From positions 558,001 to 622,000 of the forward strand of contig NZ_CP121650.1 in assembly GCF_029714405.1 (NCBI RefSeq): 64,000 nt of DNA. The letters run 5' to 3'. Below the pieces are notes generated by a model. It was not told the DNA's origin, made no database searches, and worked only from the letters and a program-made list of their open reading frames with translations. This document shows, piece by piece, positions 23,699-32,419 of this stretch; positions within the stretch are counted from its first letter, which is position 1, and every line of letters begins with the position of its first letter. A program made the translations under genes and the position numbers. Origin of the DNA: Bradyrhizobium sp. CB82. Its GTDB lineage: Bacteria; Pseudomonadota; Alphaproteobacteria; Rhizobiales; Xanthobacteraceae.

Positions 23699-24549
23699 GG
23701 CCGCGCTCCGTGGAAGATGTCGCGCGAAACAAGCCCGCTACAGAGGACGGCGATGATCAAAATGGGCGCCGTTGCCGCGTCCCAGCCCTGCGGCAGATAG
23801 GCTTGGCCAAGTGCAATTGCGAGCCCGATCAGAAGCCCGCCCGTGAAGGCTAAGGAAACGGTCACGCGGCCGAGGACCACGGCCCCACTGAAGGCAATAA
23901 TAGACAGCGCAAAACCACTTGAGTAGGACACCCCGATACTCATAGAGGCGAGAACGCCTGCAACGCCTGCAATCGCGCCCCCTAACAAGAATACGACGAA
24001 TTGAACAAGGCGGACCGGAATGCCGGTAAGGCTTGCAGACTTTGCGGAGATCGCGCTTGCGCGCATCAGAAGCCCCGCAGGAGACCAACGAAGTGCCGCG
24101 AGTAGTCCCGCCAGCAGCACGACAGCCACAAGGAAAGCGAAGACGCCTTGAAGCGTGAGAAACACGCCTGCCACGTCCAAGGCGCCCGGAACGGATGCAA
24201 AGAAGCGGTTGTCGGTCCCGAACACGCTCTGAAGCGCAGATTCGATGACGAATGTGTAGGCGATCGTGCAGAGTACGATCAATATGGTATCGCGGGTCGC
24301 GCCAAGTCGTCGGAAGATCATGAAGATGACGCCCATCGCGCCACTGAGCGCCGTTGCCGCTAAGATTCCGAGGAGCGCGCCCCAAGGCGGCCCTGCCCAT
24401 ACGGCCACCATGCCAGCCGCAGCCGCGTAGCTGCCGGTTGCAATGTCAACGACGTCGGTGGTCATCCAGACAACTGCAATGGCGAGCGCGAGGAGGCCGA
24501 ATACAGCCCCAAGAAAGATTCCGTTCAGCCCGAATTCGATGAAGGCCAT
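23695..24549 (-). CDS. livH: Liv-type ABC transporter permease (LivH-like)
   Basis: 284 residues, strongly hydrophobic, starting FIEFGLNGIFLGAVFGLLAL as LivH proteins do, with several further membrane segments and a conserved arginine-containing loop (RWSPAGLLMRASAISAKSAS). It is the first gene of a minus-strand operon: permeases, two ATPases, binding protein, then metabolic genes. The 98 bp to its right is a divergent promoter region with an operator candidate. Confidence 0.9.
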   Translation of the reverse strand: MAFIEFGLNGIFLGAVFGLLALAIAVVWMTTDVVDIATGSYAAAAGMVAVWAGPPWGALLGILAATALSGAMGVIFMIFRRLGATRDTILIVLCTIAYTFVIESALQSVFGTDNRFFASVPGALDVAGVFLTLQGVFAFLVAVVLLAGLLAALRWSPAGLLMRASAISAKSASLTGIPVRLVQFVVFLLGGAIAGVAGVLASMSIGVSYSSGFALSIIAFSGAVVLGRVTVSLAFTGGLLIGLAIALGQAYLPQGWDAATAPILIIAVLCSGLVSRDIFHGARP

Positions 24550-24614
24550 GCCTCCTCCGGTTTCGCTCCCTCGGAGTGCTTTGCGGTTGCATCCGCCAGC
24601 GCTCTCATATATCT

Positions 24615-24634
24615 AACTGACCGAACGGTAACTA
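24615..24634. promoter_or_regulatory. TetR-type operator candidate between livH and the GH88/105-like gene
   Basis: AACTGACCGAACGGTAACTA has the core ACCG-AA-CGGT, a four-base inverted repeat with similar flanks. It lies in the divergent region between the transporter operon and the hydrolase-TetR pair, the expected location for autoregulation by that TetR protein. Confidence 0.4.
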
Positions 24635-24647
24635 ACATGGGCGCGGC

Positions 24648-25679
24648 ATGTCAAGCGAGTTCGATGGTTTGATCGGAAGAGTTAGTCGCTACATTATCGA
24701 CCATCCCGACGACCGCGACTGGTGGGAGCGCGGGCCGGCTCTCGTCGGCCTCCAACGCTTTGAAAATCCTGAGGCGAACCGAGTGGTGGAAAGGTGGATC
24801 GACCGCGCGGTCGCCCGACAATCGAGCGCCGGGTACCTGGCGAATGATGAGCGTGACTATCTCGGCTCGGGCCATGTGCGCGTCTTTACGCCGTCACCGG
24901 CAAACGCATCGTCGTTCGGTGTTGCATTGTTAAATGTCTATCGGCGCACACGCGAACAGCGCCTGCTCGACGCAGCGCTTCTTCACGCTGAAGCCCTGTT
25001 GGCCGCGAAACGAACGAGAGATGGCGGCATTGTGGCCCGGCTCGAAGCGCCTGAGCTGTGGATCGACTTCGCATATTTGATGGCACCTTTCCTGACCCTG
25101 CTTGGCTGCGTGACGGGCAGAGCGGAATTCCTTGATGAAGGGGCGCGTCAGATCGAGGTCATGGCAAAGCACCTCGTCGATCCCTACCGGAATCTCGCGC
25201 GCCATGTGTGGTGCGAAACCCCAGACCATTATCCACAGTCGACGTTCTGGGCGCGAGGAAATGGGTGGCTCGTTGCGGGACTTGTTGACGTCATCGAGAT
25301 GAAGCCCGACCACGCCGCAGCAGACCGGCTTTGCGAACTTCTTCGCCGGGTTCTCACCTCGTTGCGCGAACGGCAGGACCGCTCGGGCTATCTGCGACAC
25401 GTGCTTGATGATCCCTTCGCGCCATTCGAATCTTCGGGGACGTTGCAATATGCCTATGCGGCCGCGGCGGCAGCCAGGCTCGGCCTCGTCGAGTCGGGAT
25501 TTCGAGATTCCGCGATCCGGGCTTTTCGTGTCGTAGCGGATTCGGTCGGCGCCGACGGCGGCGTGCCGGCTGTTGCGCTTCCGCCGGGGGGGCCCGGCGT
25601 GCCGTTTGGAAAAGCGCCGTTTGCTCAGGGGTTCCTGCTCCTCGCGGCTTTCGAACTTCAAGCCGAACTGCGTTGTTGA
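24648..25679 (+). CDS. GH88/GH105-like glycoside hydrolase
   Basis: 343 residues forming an alpha/alpha-barrel. PELWIDFAYLMAPFLTLLG (D140) matches the catalytic-aspartate region of unsaturated glucuronyl/rhamnogalacturonyl hydrolases such as YteR, and TFWARGNGWLVAGLVDV is their second hallmark. No signal peptide is present, so it acts in the cytoplasm on imported oligosaccharide or a glycoside. Known members hydrate the unsaturated uronic acid released by pectin or glycosaminoglycan lyases. Its presence beside acyl-CoA catabolic genes is unexpected. It is followed 29 bp later by a TetR regulator, so the two form one unit. Confidence 0.75.
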   Translation: MSSEFDGLIGRVSRYIIDHPDDRDWWERGPALVGLQRFENPEANRVVERWIDRAVARQSSAGYLANDERDYLGSGHVRVFTPSPANASSFGVALLNVYRRTREQRLLDAALLHAEALLAAKRTRDGGIVARLEAPELWIDFAYLMAPFLTLLGCVTGRAEFLDEGARQIEVMAKHLVDPYRNLARHVWCETPDHYPQSTFWARGNGWLVAGLVDVIEMKPDHAAADRLCELLRRVLTSLRERQDRSGYLRHVLDDPFAPFESSGTLQYAYAAAAAARLGLVESGFRDSAIRAFRVVADSVGADGGVPAVALPPGGPGVPFGKAPFAQGFLLLAAFELQAELRC

Positions 25680-25708
25680 AAGTGCTCCAACCAGATTAGA
25701 GGTGCCAA

Positions 25709-26425
25709 TTGGCCAAAAAATCCCGAACGAATGAACAGTGGCGAGAGGAGAGCCTTGAAACGCTCTACCGCTCTGGTGTCGCCGTGTTCTCGGAAAAGGG
25801 CTTCCGCGGGGCATCGCTCGACGAGATCGCAAAACTTGCCGGCATGTCGAAGGCTGGCCTGCTCTTCTATTTCGACAACAAAGACAAATATCTGGCGCAT
25901 ATCTTAAGACGAATTGCTGCAGTCTACATTGATGCTGCCATCGCTCGCGCCAGAGAGGAAAAGGATGTCGTCGATCGGGTCGTGCGGTTCTTGCACCAGC
26001 AGGTTAGTTATTCCGTCAAGAACCAACGCGAGATAATCCTGTTTGTTCTTTTATCTATTGAACTCCGCAACGCCGAGAGCGAGAGCGGCGCAATCATCGC
26101 ACAAAAGTACAAGGACATGCGGGACTTCATCGAGGAGGTCGTCCACGAGGGCATCAAGGCTGGCCGCTTCTCCGCTGATGTCCGGCTTCGCGAGACATCC
26201 TCGACATTCATGGCCGTTCATGACGGCATCCTGCTCGAGTGGGTCCGCCGTGGCGAGGAGCTGGACGGATCGGAACTCGTTCGCGTCTTTCGGCGGGCGC
26301 TCCTGGCGAGCCTTTTTCCGGCGCAATCAAGAACGGCTGCACACAAGCTACTCACATTTCAGCCGGAGATCGCGAACGTGCGAGGGCAGCCAGTGCGGAA
26401 GGCGAGGCGGGCGTCCGATCAATGA
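25709..26425 (+). CDS. TetR-family transcriptional regulator
   Basis: A TTG start at 25709 is supported by AGAGG seven bases upstream (238 residues). The N-terminal helix-turn-helix is typical: YRSGVAVFSEKGFRGASLDE then IAKLAGMSKAGLLFYFDNKDKYL. The C-terminal ligand-binding bundle is unique to the protein. Position after the hydrolase and between the transporter and acyl-CoA dehydrogenase units suggests that it controls this cluster. Candidate operators are at 24615 and 14477. Confidence 0.85.
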   Translation: MAKKSRTNEQWREESLETLYRSGVAVFSEKGFRGASLDEIAKLAGMSKAGLLFYFDNKDKYLAHILRRIAAVYIDAAIARAREEKDVVDRVVRFLHQQVSYSVKNQREIILFVLLSIELRNAESESGAIIAQKYKDMRDFIEEVVHEGIKAGRFSADVRLRETSSTFMAVHDGILLEWVRRGEELDGSELVRVFRRALLASLFPAQSRTAAHKLLTFQPEIANVRGQPVRKARRASDQ

Positions 26426-26440
26426 CAGCATATTCCAATG

Positions 26441-26494
26441 ATGCCCATCGCGAATGAAAGGGCGACTGGTTTGGACGCCCTTCGAATCTCCTAA
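26441..26494 (+). repeat. Mini-ORF repeat, copy 2 (17 codons)
   Basis: Encodes MPIANERATGLDALRIS and a TAA stop; related to the copy at 12352 by its first 25 bases with two mismatches and by equal length. It lies 16 bp after the TetR gene, upstream of the acyl-CoA dehydrogenase. The second half of the two copies differs. Confidence 0.45.
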
Positions 26495-26542
26495 GACAAG
26501 CCGGCTCTTATTCTGCCAGCCAAATATTCAAGAGGAAACGAC

Positions 26543-27706
26543 ATGATCGACTTCGAGGTCCCAGAGGAAAGCCGACTGCTGGTCGACACGGTGAAACGCT
26601 TCATTGAAAAGGAGCTCGCTCCTCTCGAACAGAAGGTCGAAGATTCCGGGACGGTGGATCCTGATCTCGTCCGCGACTTGCGCCGCAAGTCGCGCGAGCT
26701 CGGACTCTTTGCGATGAGCTATCCACGAGAGGTCGGTGGGGGAGGGCTCGGAACAATGGATTCCTGCCTGGTCGAAGAGCAATGTGGCTGGACATCGGAC
26801 GCGCTCGTGCGGCGCGCCTTTGGCGCCATCCCAGGACCGATCATTCATTGCCAAGGAGAGCAGCGCGAACGATATCTTCTTCCGGCAGTCCGGGGCGATA
26901 TCGACGTGGGGCTGGGCATGACCGAGCCGGCTGCCGGCTCGGACGCAGCAGCAATCCGCACGACAGCGAAACGCGACGGCAAAGGTTGGATCATCAATGG
27001 TACCAAGCACTTCATCACGGACGGCGATTTCGTCGATACGGTCATCATCTCCGCGGTAACTGATCCCGAGAAGGGCGCAAAGGGCATCTCAACGTTTTTC
27101 GTCGATAAGGGGACGCCCGGATTTCGTGTCGCGCGCGTGCAGCACATGATGGGCATGCGCGGCCTTAACCACGCCGAACTGTCGCTGGAGGATGTGCGAG
27201 TGGGCCCGGAGCAGTTGCTGGGGCAGGAAGGCGCGGGCTTGAGCCAGATGCTCTCGTTCGTGAACGCCTACCGGCTCGGCGGAGTGGGGGCGCGCGCCGT
27301 CGGAATGGCCAGCCGGGTCCTTGCGCTGGCGACCGATTATGCCCGGCAGCGCAAGCAATTTGGAAAGCCCATCGGCGAATTCCAGATGATCCAGGAGAAA
27401 CTCGCCGATATGGTCACCGACATCTTCGGCGTCCGTATGATGGTGCTGAACACCGCCTGGGAGATCGATCGAGGCATGGATCCGCGTGAAAAGGTATCCA
27501 TGGTCAAGTTCCACGCATCCGAGATGCTTGGCCGCGTCGTCGATCGCGGCGTCCAGATTTTTGGGGGAATGGGATATACGAAAGAGTTCATCATGGAACG
27601 TCTCTACCGCGATGCCCGTGTTCTTCGGATCTATGATGGTACGACCGAGATCCACAAAATGGTGATCGCTAGATCGCTGATGAAGAATGGCGTCCCGGCT
27701 CTCTGA
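26543..27706 (+). CDS. Acyl-CoA dehydrogenase
   Basis: 387 residues, start supported by AGAGG. FAD-binding signatures LGMTEPAAGSDAAAIRTTA (about residue 131) and GVGARAVGMASRVLALATDYARQRKQFG in the central region are complete. RIYDGTTEIHKMVIARSL near the C-terminus carries aspartate where medium-chain enzymes have the catalytic glutamate in YEG; ACADs with YDG at this place are known. It removes two hydrogens from an acyl-CoA to give the 2-enoyl-CoA used by the hydratases of this cluster. It needs electron-transfer flavoprotein, whose genes are not in the window. Confidence 0.88.
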   Translation: MIDFEVPEESRLLVDTVKRFIEKELAPLEQKVEDSGTVDPDLVRDLRRKSRELGLFAMSYPREVGGGGLGTMDSCLVEEQCGWTSDALVRRAFGAIPGPIIHCQGEQRERYLLPAVRGDIDVGLGMTEPAAGSDAAAIRTTAKRDGKGWIINGTKHFITDGDFVDTVIISAVTDPEKGAKGISTFFVDKGTPGFRVARVQHMMGMRGLNHAELSLEDVRVGPEQLLGQEGAGLSQMLSFVNAYRLGGVGARAVGMASRVLALATDYARQRKQFGKPIGEFQMIQEKLADMVTDIFGVRMMVLNTAWEIDRGMDPREKVSMVKFHASEMLGRVVDRGVQIFGGMGYTKEFIMERLYRDARVLRIYDGTTEIHKMVIARSLMKNGVPAL

Positions 27707-27723
27707 TGAATGTTTGGTAGGCC

Positions 27724-27876
27724 ATGAGAATTGCGACCATTGGCCAGGGAGCGATGAGCTGCCTGTTTGGAGTTCCGCTCCTGAAGCGGAGCTGTGGGTG
27801 TCATGTGTTGTGGAGGCATTTAATCGGCTTGCATCAGGCCCTCGGCCACGGAAAAAGCGTTATTCTTCAGGGATAA
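27724..27876 (+). pseudogene. Remnant of a ketopantoate-reductase-like gene
   Basis: The frame from ATG 27724 begins MRIATIGQGAMSCLFG, clearly the N-terminal Rossmann segment of 2-dehydropantoate 2-reductase-type proteins (usual pattern MRIATIGxGAMGxLFG). After about 20 residues the similarity continues only in another frame (EAELWVSCVVEAFNRL), and both frames end soon after. The remainder of a roughly 300-residue gene is missing. A related intact gene lies at 35753. Confidence 0.5.
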
Positions 27877-28024
27877 GGCGATACGCGTCTCGTCTATCGC
27901 CTGGCGGAGTGCAGCGCAGATCATCGGTGAGCGGCTAGGACGCATCCCGGCAAGGCGTCAGATTTGCCAAGCGCGCCTCTCTTGATAAGGTGACGGAATT
28001 GTCGAGGGCGAGGCGACTCAGCGA

Positions 28025-28723
28025 ATGGTTAAAGGAGCAGACAAGGTCGGGCTGGAGAGCTCGATTCGCGCTGTCGAACGAGAGACTCTCAACGATCGCG
28101 TGTACCGCGAACTCCGGACTATGATCATGTCTGGAGGCTTCGCGCCCGGCTCGGAAATGAAGCTCCGAGGTCTGGCGCAAAGCCTACATGTTAGCCTTAT
28201 GCCGGTTCGGGACGCCATTGCGCGCCTAGTCGTCGAACGCGCACTGAAAATGCTCCCCAACCATCGCGTCATCGTACCCGAAAAGACGATCGATGAGTTC
28301 TTGGAAATTCGCAGAGTTCGGATTCTTCTCGAGGGCGAGGCCGCCGCCCTGGCATGTCAGCACGTGGGCCCTGACGTCATTGCTTCCCTCAAGCGCATCC
28401 ATGAGAAGATTAAATCCTTGAGTGGAAATAAGCAGCGTCAATTTTGGGCGCTGAACCAGGAGTTCCATTTTACGGTGTATGAAGCGGCCAAGAGCCCGCT
28501 ATTACTTTCCATGATCGAGTCGCTGTGGCTCCAGATCGGGCCTGTTTTCAACCATATTCCGGTAAACTTGACCTCGGAAGGCGCCCGCGGCCATCATCGA
28601 ATTATAGCTGCGCTTAGTGGCGGCGATGCCAAGGCAGCAAGGGCGGCGCTAACAGAAGATCTAATGAAGGGTGGCGATCGCATCATCGCGGCCTTAATCC
28701 AGGACAAGCAGCCGGCCCACTAG
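28025..28723 (+). CDS. GntR-family regulator with FCD ligand domain
   Basis: 232 residues. The N-terminal winged helix has the GntR signature NDRVYRELRTMIMSGGFAPG followed by LRGLAQSLHVSLMPVRDAIARL. The helical FCD domain follows, with EIRRVRILLEGEAAALACQH and FHFTVYEAAKSPLLLSMIESLWLQIG containing likely metal/ligand histidines. Such regulators repress catabolic operons until an organic acid binds. An inverted repeat, TGATTTGT then ACAAATCA, precedes the next gene at 28823-28842, and similar sites occur at 59.7 and 61.4 kb, so this protein may control all three. Confidence 0.85.
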   Translation: MVKGADKVGLESSIRAVERETLNDRVYRELRTMIMSGGFAPGSEMKLRGLAQSLHVSLMPVRDAIARLVVERALKMLPNHRVIVPEKTIDEFLEIRRVRILLEGEAAALACQHVGPDVIASLKRIHEKIKSLSGNKQRQFWALNQEFHFTVYEAAKSPLLLSMIESLWLQIGPVFNHIPVNLTSEGARGHHRIIAALSGGDAKAARAALTEDLMKGGDRIIAALIQDKQPAH

Positions 28724-28822
28724 CCGTCTAGTCCTCCACCAAACTACAAATTCAAACAACGAACCTGCTGCTAGTTGCGCGTGCGTGCTGGGGCGCGCTC
28801 AAGGCTCTTGAACTCTCATATT

Positions 28823-28842
28823 TGATTTGTTATCACAAATCA
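28823..28842. promoter_or_regulatory. Inverted repeat, candidate GntR operator A
   Basis: TGATTTGT and ACAAATCA are perfect eight-base inverted repeats around TATC, 50 bp before the substrate-binding-protein start. On the reverse strand it reads close to TTGTGATAACAAATCA, matching 13 of 16 bases of the sites at 59.7 and 61.4 kb. Confidence 0.55.
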
Positions 28843-28891
28843 CAATTGACGAGTTCCCGAGGTGGATAGCTCGCTTGGGAGGAAATTTGCG

Positions 28892-30100
28892 ATGAGGTGT
28901 CTGGGTGTGGTCTTCGCAGGTGCGTTGATGTGTGCGAGTTCGGCGCGCGCTGACGATGCACCCATCAAGATCGGCGTCATGAACGACATGTCTTCGGTTT
29001 ATGCCGTGGCCGGCGGTCGAGAGACCGTTGAGGCCGTTCGCATGGCCATCGACGACGCGGGGCCGGTGCTGGGCAAGAAGGCCGAGCTCGTCTTTGCCGA
29101 TCATCAGAATAAGCCGGACGTCGGCTCGGCCATCGCGCGCCGCTGGTATGACGTTGAGAATGTCGATGCGGTCGTCGACGTACCGAACTCGGCGGTTGCT
29201 TTCGCAGTCCAAAGTCTTGCCAAGGAAAAGAAAAAGATTTCGCTATTTGTTGGCGCGCTCAGTTCCGACGTGACTGGTCCCAAATGCGATAATTACACGA
29301 CACAATGGGCCGTCGACACATATTCGCTGGCCCACGTAATGGGAGCCGCTGTTCTCAAGCGGGGTGGCAACCGCTGGTTCTTCCTCGGCGCCGATTATGT
29401 ATTCGGACGTGCCCTTGTGCGCGATACCAGCGCCGTAATCGAGGCCAACGGGGGCAAAGTCCTCGGCGCCGTCTACGCGCCGCTGAACACTTCCGACTTC
29501 TCCTCCTTCCTCTTGCAGGCGCAGCCGACCAATCCGAACGTGATCGGCCTTGCAAATTCTTCGGACGATACGGTCAACTCCATCAAACAGGCCGTCGAAT
29601 TCGGTCTCACCTCAAACGGTGCGACCTTTGCCGCTTACGTGCTCTTTCTGGAGCATGTCCAAAGCATCTCGCTCAAGGCCGCCCACGGCTTGCTTCTGGC
29701 CAATCCCTTCTATTGGGACCTGAATGACGAGACGCGTGCCTGGTCGAAGCGCTTCGAAGAAAAGATCGGTCATCCGCCGGATTGGGATCCTGCGATGTCG
29801 TACAGCGCGGTGTTTCATTATCTCAAAGCAGTCAATGCCGCCGGATCGCGCGACGCGGACGCCGTCGCCGCAAAGATGCGCGAACTACCGGTCAATGACT
29901 TCACAACCAAAGACGGGAAGGTGCGTATCGACGGCCGTGTGTTGCGCAATCTCTATCTTCTCCAAGTCAAGAAGCCCGAGGAATCCAAAGGAAAGTGGGA
30001 CCTCTACAACGTGGTGGCTACAGTACCTGGAGATGAAGCGTTCCGTCCGCTCCAAGATGGCGGATGTACGTTGGCGAAGGCCGGCTCGGCCAAGCCGTGA
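28892..30100 (+). CDS. Liv-type ABC transporter substrate-binding protein
   Basis: 402 residues starting at 28892, where GGAGG precedes the ATG; a GTG 30 bases earlier is less likely. Residues 1-20 (MRCLGVVFAGALMCASSARA) form a signal peptide. The mature N-terminus, DDAPIKIGVMNDMSSVYAVAGG, and NKPDVGSAIARRWYDVENVDAVVDV belong to the Peripla_BP_6 family. It heads the catabolic operon that follows, yet no permease or ATPase is adjacent; either it uses another transporter or acts as a sensor protein. Confidence 0.87.
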   Translation: MRCLGVVFAGALMCASSARADDAPIKIGVMNDMSSVYAVAGGRETVEAVRMAIDDAGPVLGKKAELVFADHQNKPDVGSAIARRWYDVENVDAVVDVPNSAVAFAVQSLAKEKKKISLFVGALSSDVTGPKCDNYTTQWAVDTYSLAHVMGAAVLKRGGNRWFFLGADYVFGRALVRDTSAVIEANGGKVLGAVYAPLNTSDFSSFLLQAQPTNPNVIGLANSSDDTVNSIKQAVEFGLTSNGATFAAYVLFLEHVQSISLKAAHGLLLANPFYWDLNDETRAWSKRFEEKIGHPPDWDPAMSYSAVFHYLKAVNAAGSRDADAVAAKMRELPVNDFTTKDGKVRIDGRVLRNLYLLQVKKPEESKGKWDLYNVVATVPGDEAFRPLQDGGCTLAKAGSAKP

Positions 30101-30167
30101 TCAACGTAGCAAATCGTCGCGCGAAGCGGGGGTTGCGGTCGTCAATGATAAACACTGGATCGAGTCA

Positions 30168-31862
30168 ATGGTGATGAAGAGTGGCGGCCAAGCCGTCGTT
30201 GACGTTCTCAAGGCGGAAGGCGTGAAGTTCATCTTTGGTATGCCTGGCGGCCATACAATCGGAATTTACGACGCTCTCTACGGACAACAGCAGATCTCCC
30301 ACATTCTCGTGCGGCACGAGCAGCATGCCGCAAGCATGGCTGCCGGCTATGCGCAGCTTACCGGTGAGCCCGGCGTGTGCTGTGTGACGGCAGGGCCCGG
30401 CGCCACCAATCTGATCACGAGCGTAGCGGAAGCATATGTCGGTGCGTTGCCGATGGTCATCATCGCGGGGCGTGGTGCTACTCGCAACGCACATCGTGGC
30501 GCAAGCCAAGAAATCGACCAAGTCAAGATTTTTGCCGCTATCACGAAATGGGGCGTCCGGGTCGATCGACCGGACCTCATCGTCGAATGCCTGCGTCAAG
30601 CGTTTACCATTGCCCGCTCGGGCAAGCCGGGTCCGGTGCTTATCGATATCCCTCAGGATATCCTTGGAATGCAGTTTGACGTCGGCGACTATCTCCCGGT
30701 CGGCAAGCCGGCTGCGGTTCGCGGTGATAGCGAACGCATCAAGACCGCGGCGACGGCTCTTCTCGCGGCAAAAAGGCCGCTAATTGTCGCCGGCGGCGGC
30801 GCCGTAGCCGCAAACGCGACGTCTGAAGTCCGTCAACTCGCGGAGACGCTGGGTAGCCCCGTCGTCACGACGCTCGCAGGGCGTGGCATTTTGCCTGACG
30901 ATCATGAACTCACGGCTGGCGGCATCGGTCATCATCGGCAGGATGTCACAAAGTATCTTCTGCCACACGCCGACGTCGTCATCGGTATCGGCGCTCGCTT
31001 TGAGCAGCAGGAAACCAACTGGAAGCCAGACTATATTCCGGCGCCGGCGGCCACCTATATTCAGATCGATATCGATCCGAACGAACTCGGCCGCTCGGTC
31101 GTTGCGACCATCGGCATCACGGGAGATGCGCGCCTGGTTCTCCAGGATCTTCTTACGGAGTTAAAAACAAAGGGTACTGGTCAGCGCACGGCCTCCAAGG
31201 AGTGGCTCGCCGAGTTGTCGAACCGGCGCGCCGCGCTCGAAACAGAGCGCGAAAGCATGGCGAGCTCTAATGCCACGCCAATTCATCCTATTCGGATATT
31301 CGATCGCATCCAGCGCGTGTTCCCGCGCAACGCGACCGTCGCCATCGATGTGGGCGTGCTCGCGCAGGGTATGGGTGGCGCATTCCCGTATTTTAAGATC
31401 TTTGAGCCACGCGCGACGATCGTGCCCTCGAGCTTCTATGGAATGGGCTTCGCGGCATCGGCTTTTCCAGTCGCACGCCTCGTCTATCCTGACCGGCCTG
31501 CGGTCTGCTTCGTCGGTGATGGATCCTTCCAGATGGTGATGAATATCCTTCCCGTTGCCGCTGAACTCAAGCTCGGTGTCACGTGGTGCATATTCAACGA
31601 TCACGCCTTGGGCTCTATCCGCGACATCCAAGTGCACGCGTTCAATGAGCGGTTCATTGGGACCGAATTCGTACTTGATCTCGACTACGCGGGCCTTGCA
31701 GTCGCCTCCGGCTGCTACGGCGAGCGTGTCACCGATCCCTACCAGGTCGAGGCCGCCCTACAACGAGCGTTCGTGGCCAACGAAAGCGGTAAGCCCGCAG
31801 TTCTCGACTTCGTCGTCGCCAAAGAACGCTTGGTGGGTAGTACGGAGTTTTTTGCGCGATGA
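30168..31862 (+). CDS. Thiamine-pyrophosphate-dependent lyase/synthase (acetolactate synthase-like)
   Basis: 564 residues; the ATG at 30168 is the best start because the upstream stretch lacks a start with a ribosome-binding site. The TPP enzyme modules appear in order: the active-site glutamate in LVRHEQHAASMAAGYAQLTG (N-terminal domain), a central Rossmann-like part (TLAGRGILPDDHELTAGGIG), and GDGSFQMVMNILPVAAEL to FNDHALGS, the magnesium/TPP motif GDG-x(24)-ND with ND in place of NN. Family members make acetolactate, cleave benzoylformate or form/cleave benzoin-type acyloins. The following genes (VOC, two SDRs, aldehyde dehydrogenase) suggest an aldehyde product. Confidence 0.85.
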   Translation: MVMKSGGQAVVDVLKAEGVKFIFGMPGGHTIGIYDALYGQQQISHILVRHEQHAASMAAGYAQLTGEPGVCCVTAGPGATNLITSVAEAYVGALPMVIIAGRGATRNAHRGASQEIDQVKIFAAITKWGVRVDRPDLIVECLRQAFTIARSGKPGPVLIDIPQDILGMQFDVGDYLPVGKPAAVRGDSERIKTAATALLAAKRPLIVAGGGAVAANATSEVRQLAETLGSPVVTTLAGRGILPDDHELTAGGIGHHRQDVTKYLLPHADVVIGIGARFEQQETNWKPDYIPAPAATYIQIDIDPNELGRSVVATIGITGDARLVLQDLLTELKTKGTGQRTASKEWLAELSNRRAALETERESMASSNATPIHPIRIFDRIQRVFPRNATVAIDVGVLAQGMGGAFPYFKIFEPRATIVPSSFYGMGFAASAFPVARLVYPDRPAVCFVGDGSFQMVMNILPVAAELKLGVTWCIFNDHALGSIRDIQVHAFNERFIGTEFVLDLDYAGLAVASGCYGERVTDPYQVEAALQRAFVANESGKPAVLDFVVAKERLVGSTEFFAR

Positions 31863-32419
31863 AACCACTCTCATTCGGACAGCCGGTCGGCGGACTGGTG
31901 CAGGCAGCCTATACGGTCGAAAACATCGATCAGGCGATGATGCGCTATGTGAAGGCGCTGAATATCGGGCCTTGGTTTGTGAGCGGTCCTTTCGTGCCTG
32001 CGAAGGGAATGTATCGAGGCCAGCCGACCGACATGAGCCTGACGCTCGCCGTCGCCTTTACCGGCCACATGATGATCGAGCTCATTGAGCAGCACGACAC
32101 CAAGCCGTCGGTCTATCAAGAGACGATCAAGGTCAAAGGTCACGGTTTCCATCACTGGGCCGTCTGTTCCAAGGACTTCGATGCGGACGTCGCTCGCTAC
32201 GAGGCTGCCGGCTACCCAGTCGTGTTCTCCGACCTCTCGCCGCGCGGCGTGCGGATTGTCTATGTCGATACAAGCTGCGACTTGCCGGGCATGCTCGAGG
32301 TGATCGAGACGACGGAGGCGCTCGAAGGCATCTATCACAGCTACTTCGCAGCGGCGCAGAACTGGGACGGCAAGGATCCCATCCGGCGCTGGTCACTCAA
32401 ACAAGGGGCCCCGACGTGA
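31859..32419 (+). CDS. VOC-superfamily (glyoxalase/epimerase-like) protein
   Basis: 186 residues, coupled to the TPP enzyme by an ATGA overlap. The two betaalpha-beta-beta-beta modules are visible: LVQAAYTVENIDQAMMRYVK in the first and GHGFHHWAVCSKDFDADVARYE in the second, with histidines and the late glutamate of LPGMLEVIE as likely metal ligands. The layout resembles methylmalonyl-CoA epimerase and glyoxalase-type lyases. Its stop overlaps the GTG start of the next SDR. Reaction not determinable from sequence. Confidence 0.78.
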   Translation: MKPLSFGQPVGGLVQAAYTVENIDQAMMRYVKALNIGPWFVSGPFVPAKGMYRGQPTDMSLTLAVAFTGHMMIELIEQHDTKPSVYQETIKVKGHGFHHWAVCSKDFDADVARYEAAGYPVVFSDLSPRGVRIVYVDTSCDLPGMLEVIETTEALEGIYHSYFAAAQNWDGKDPIRRWSLKQGAPT

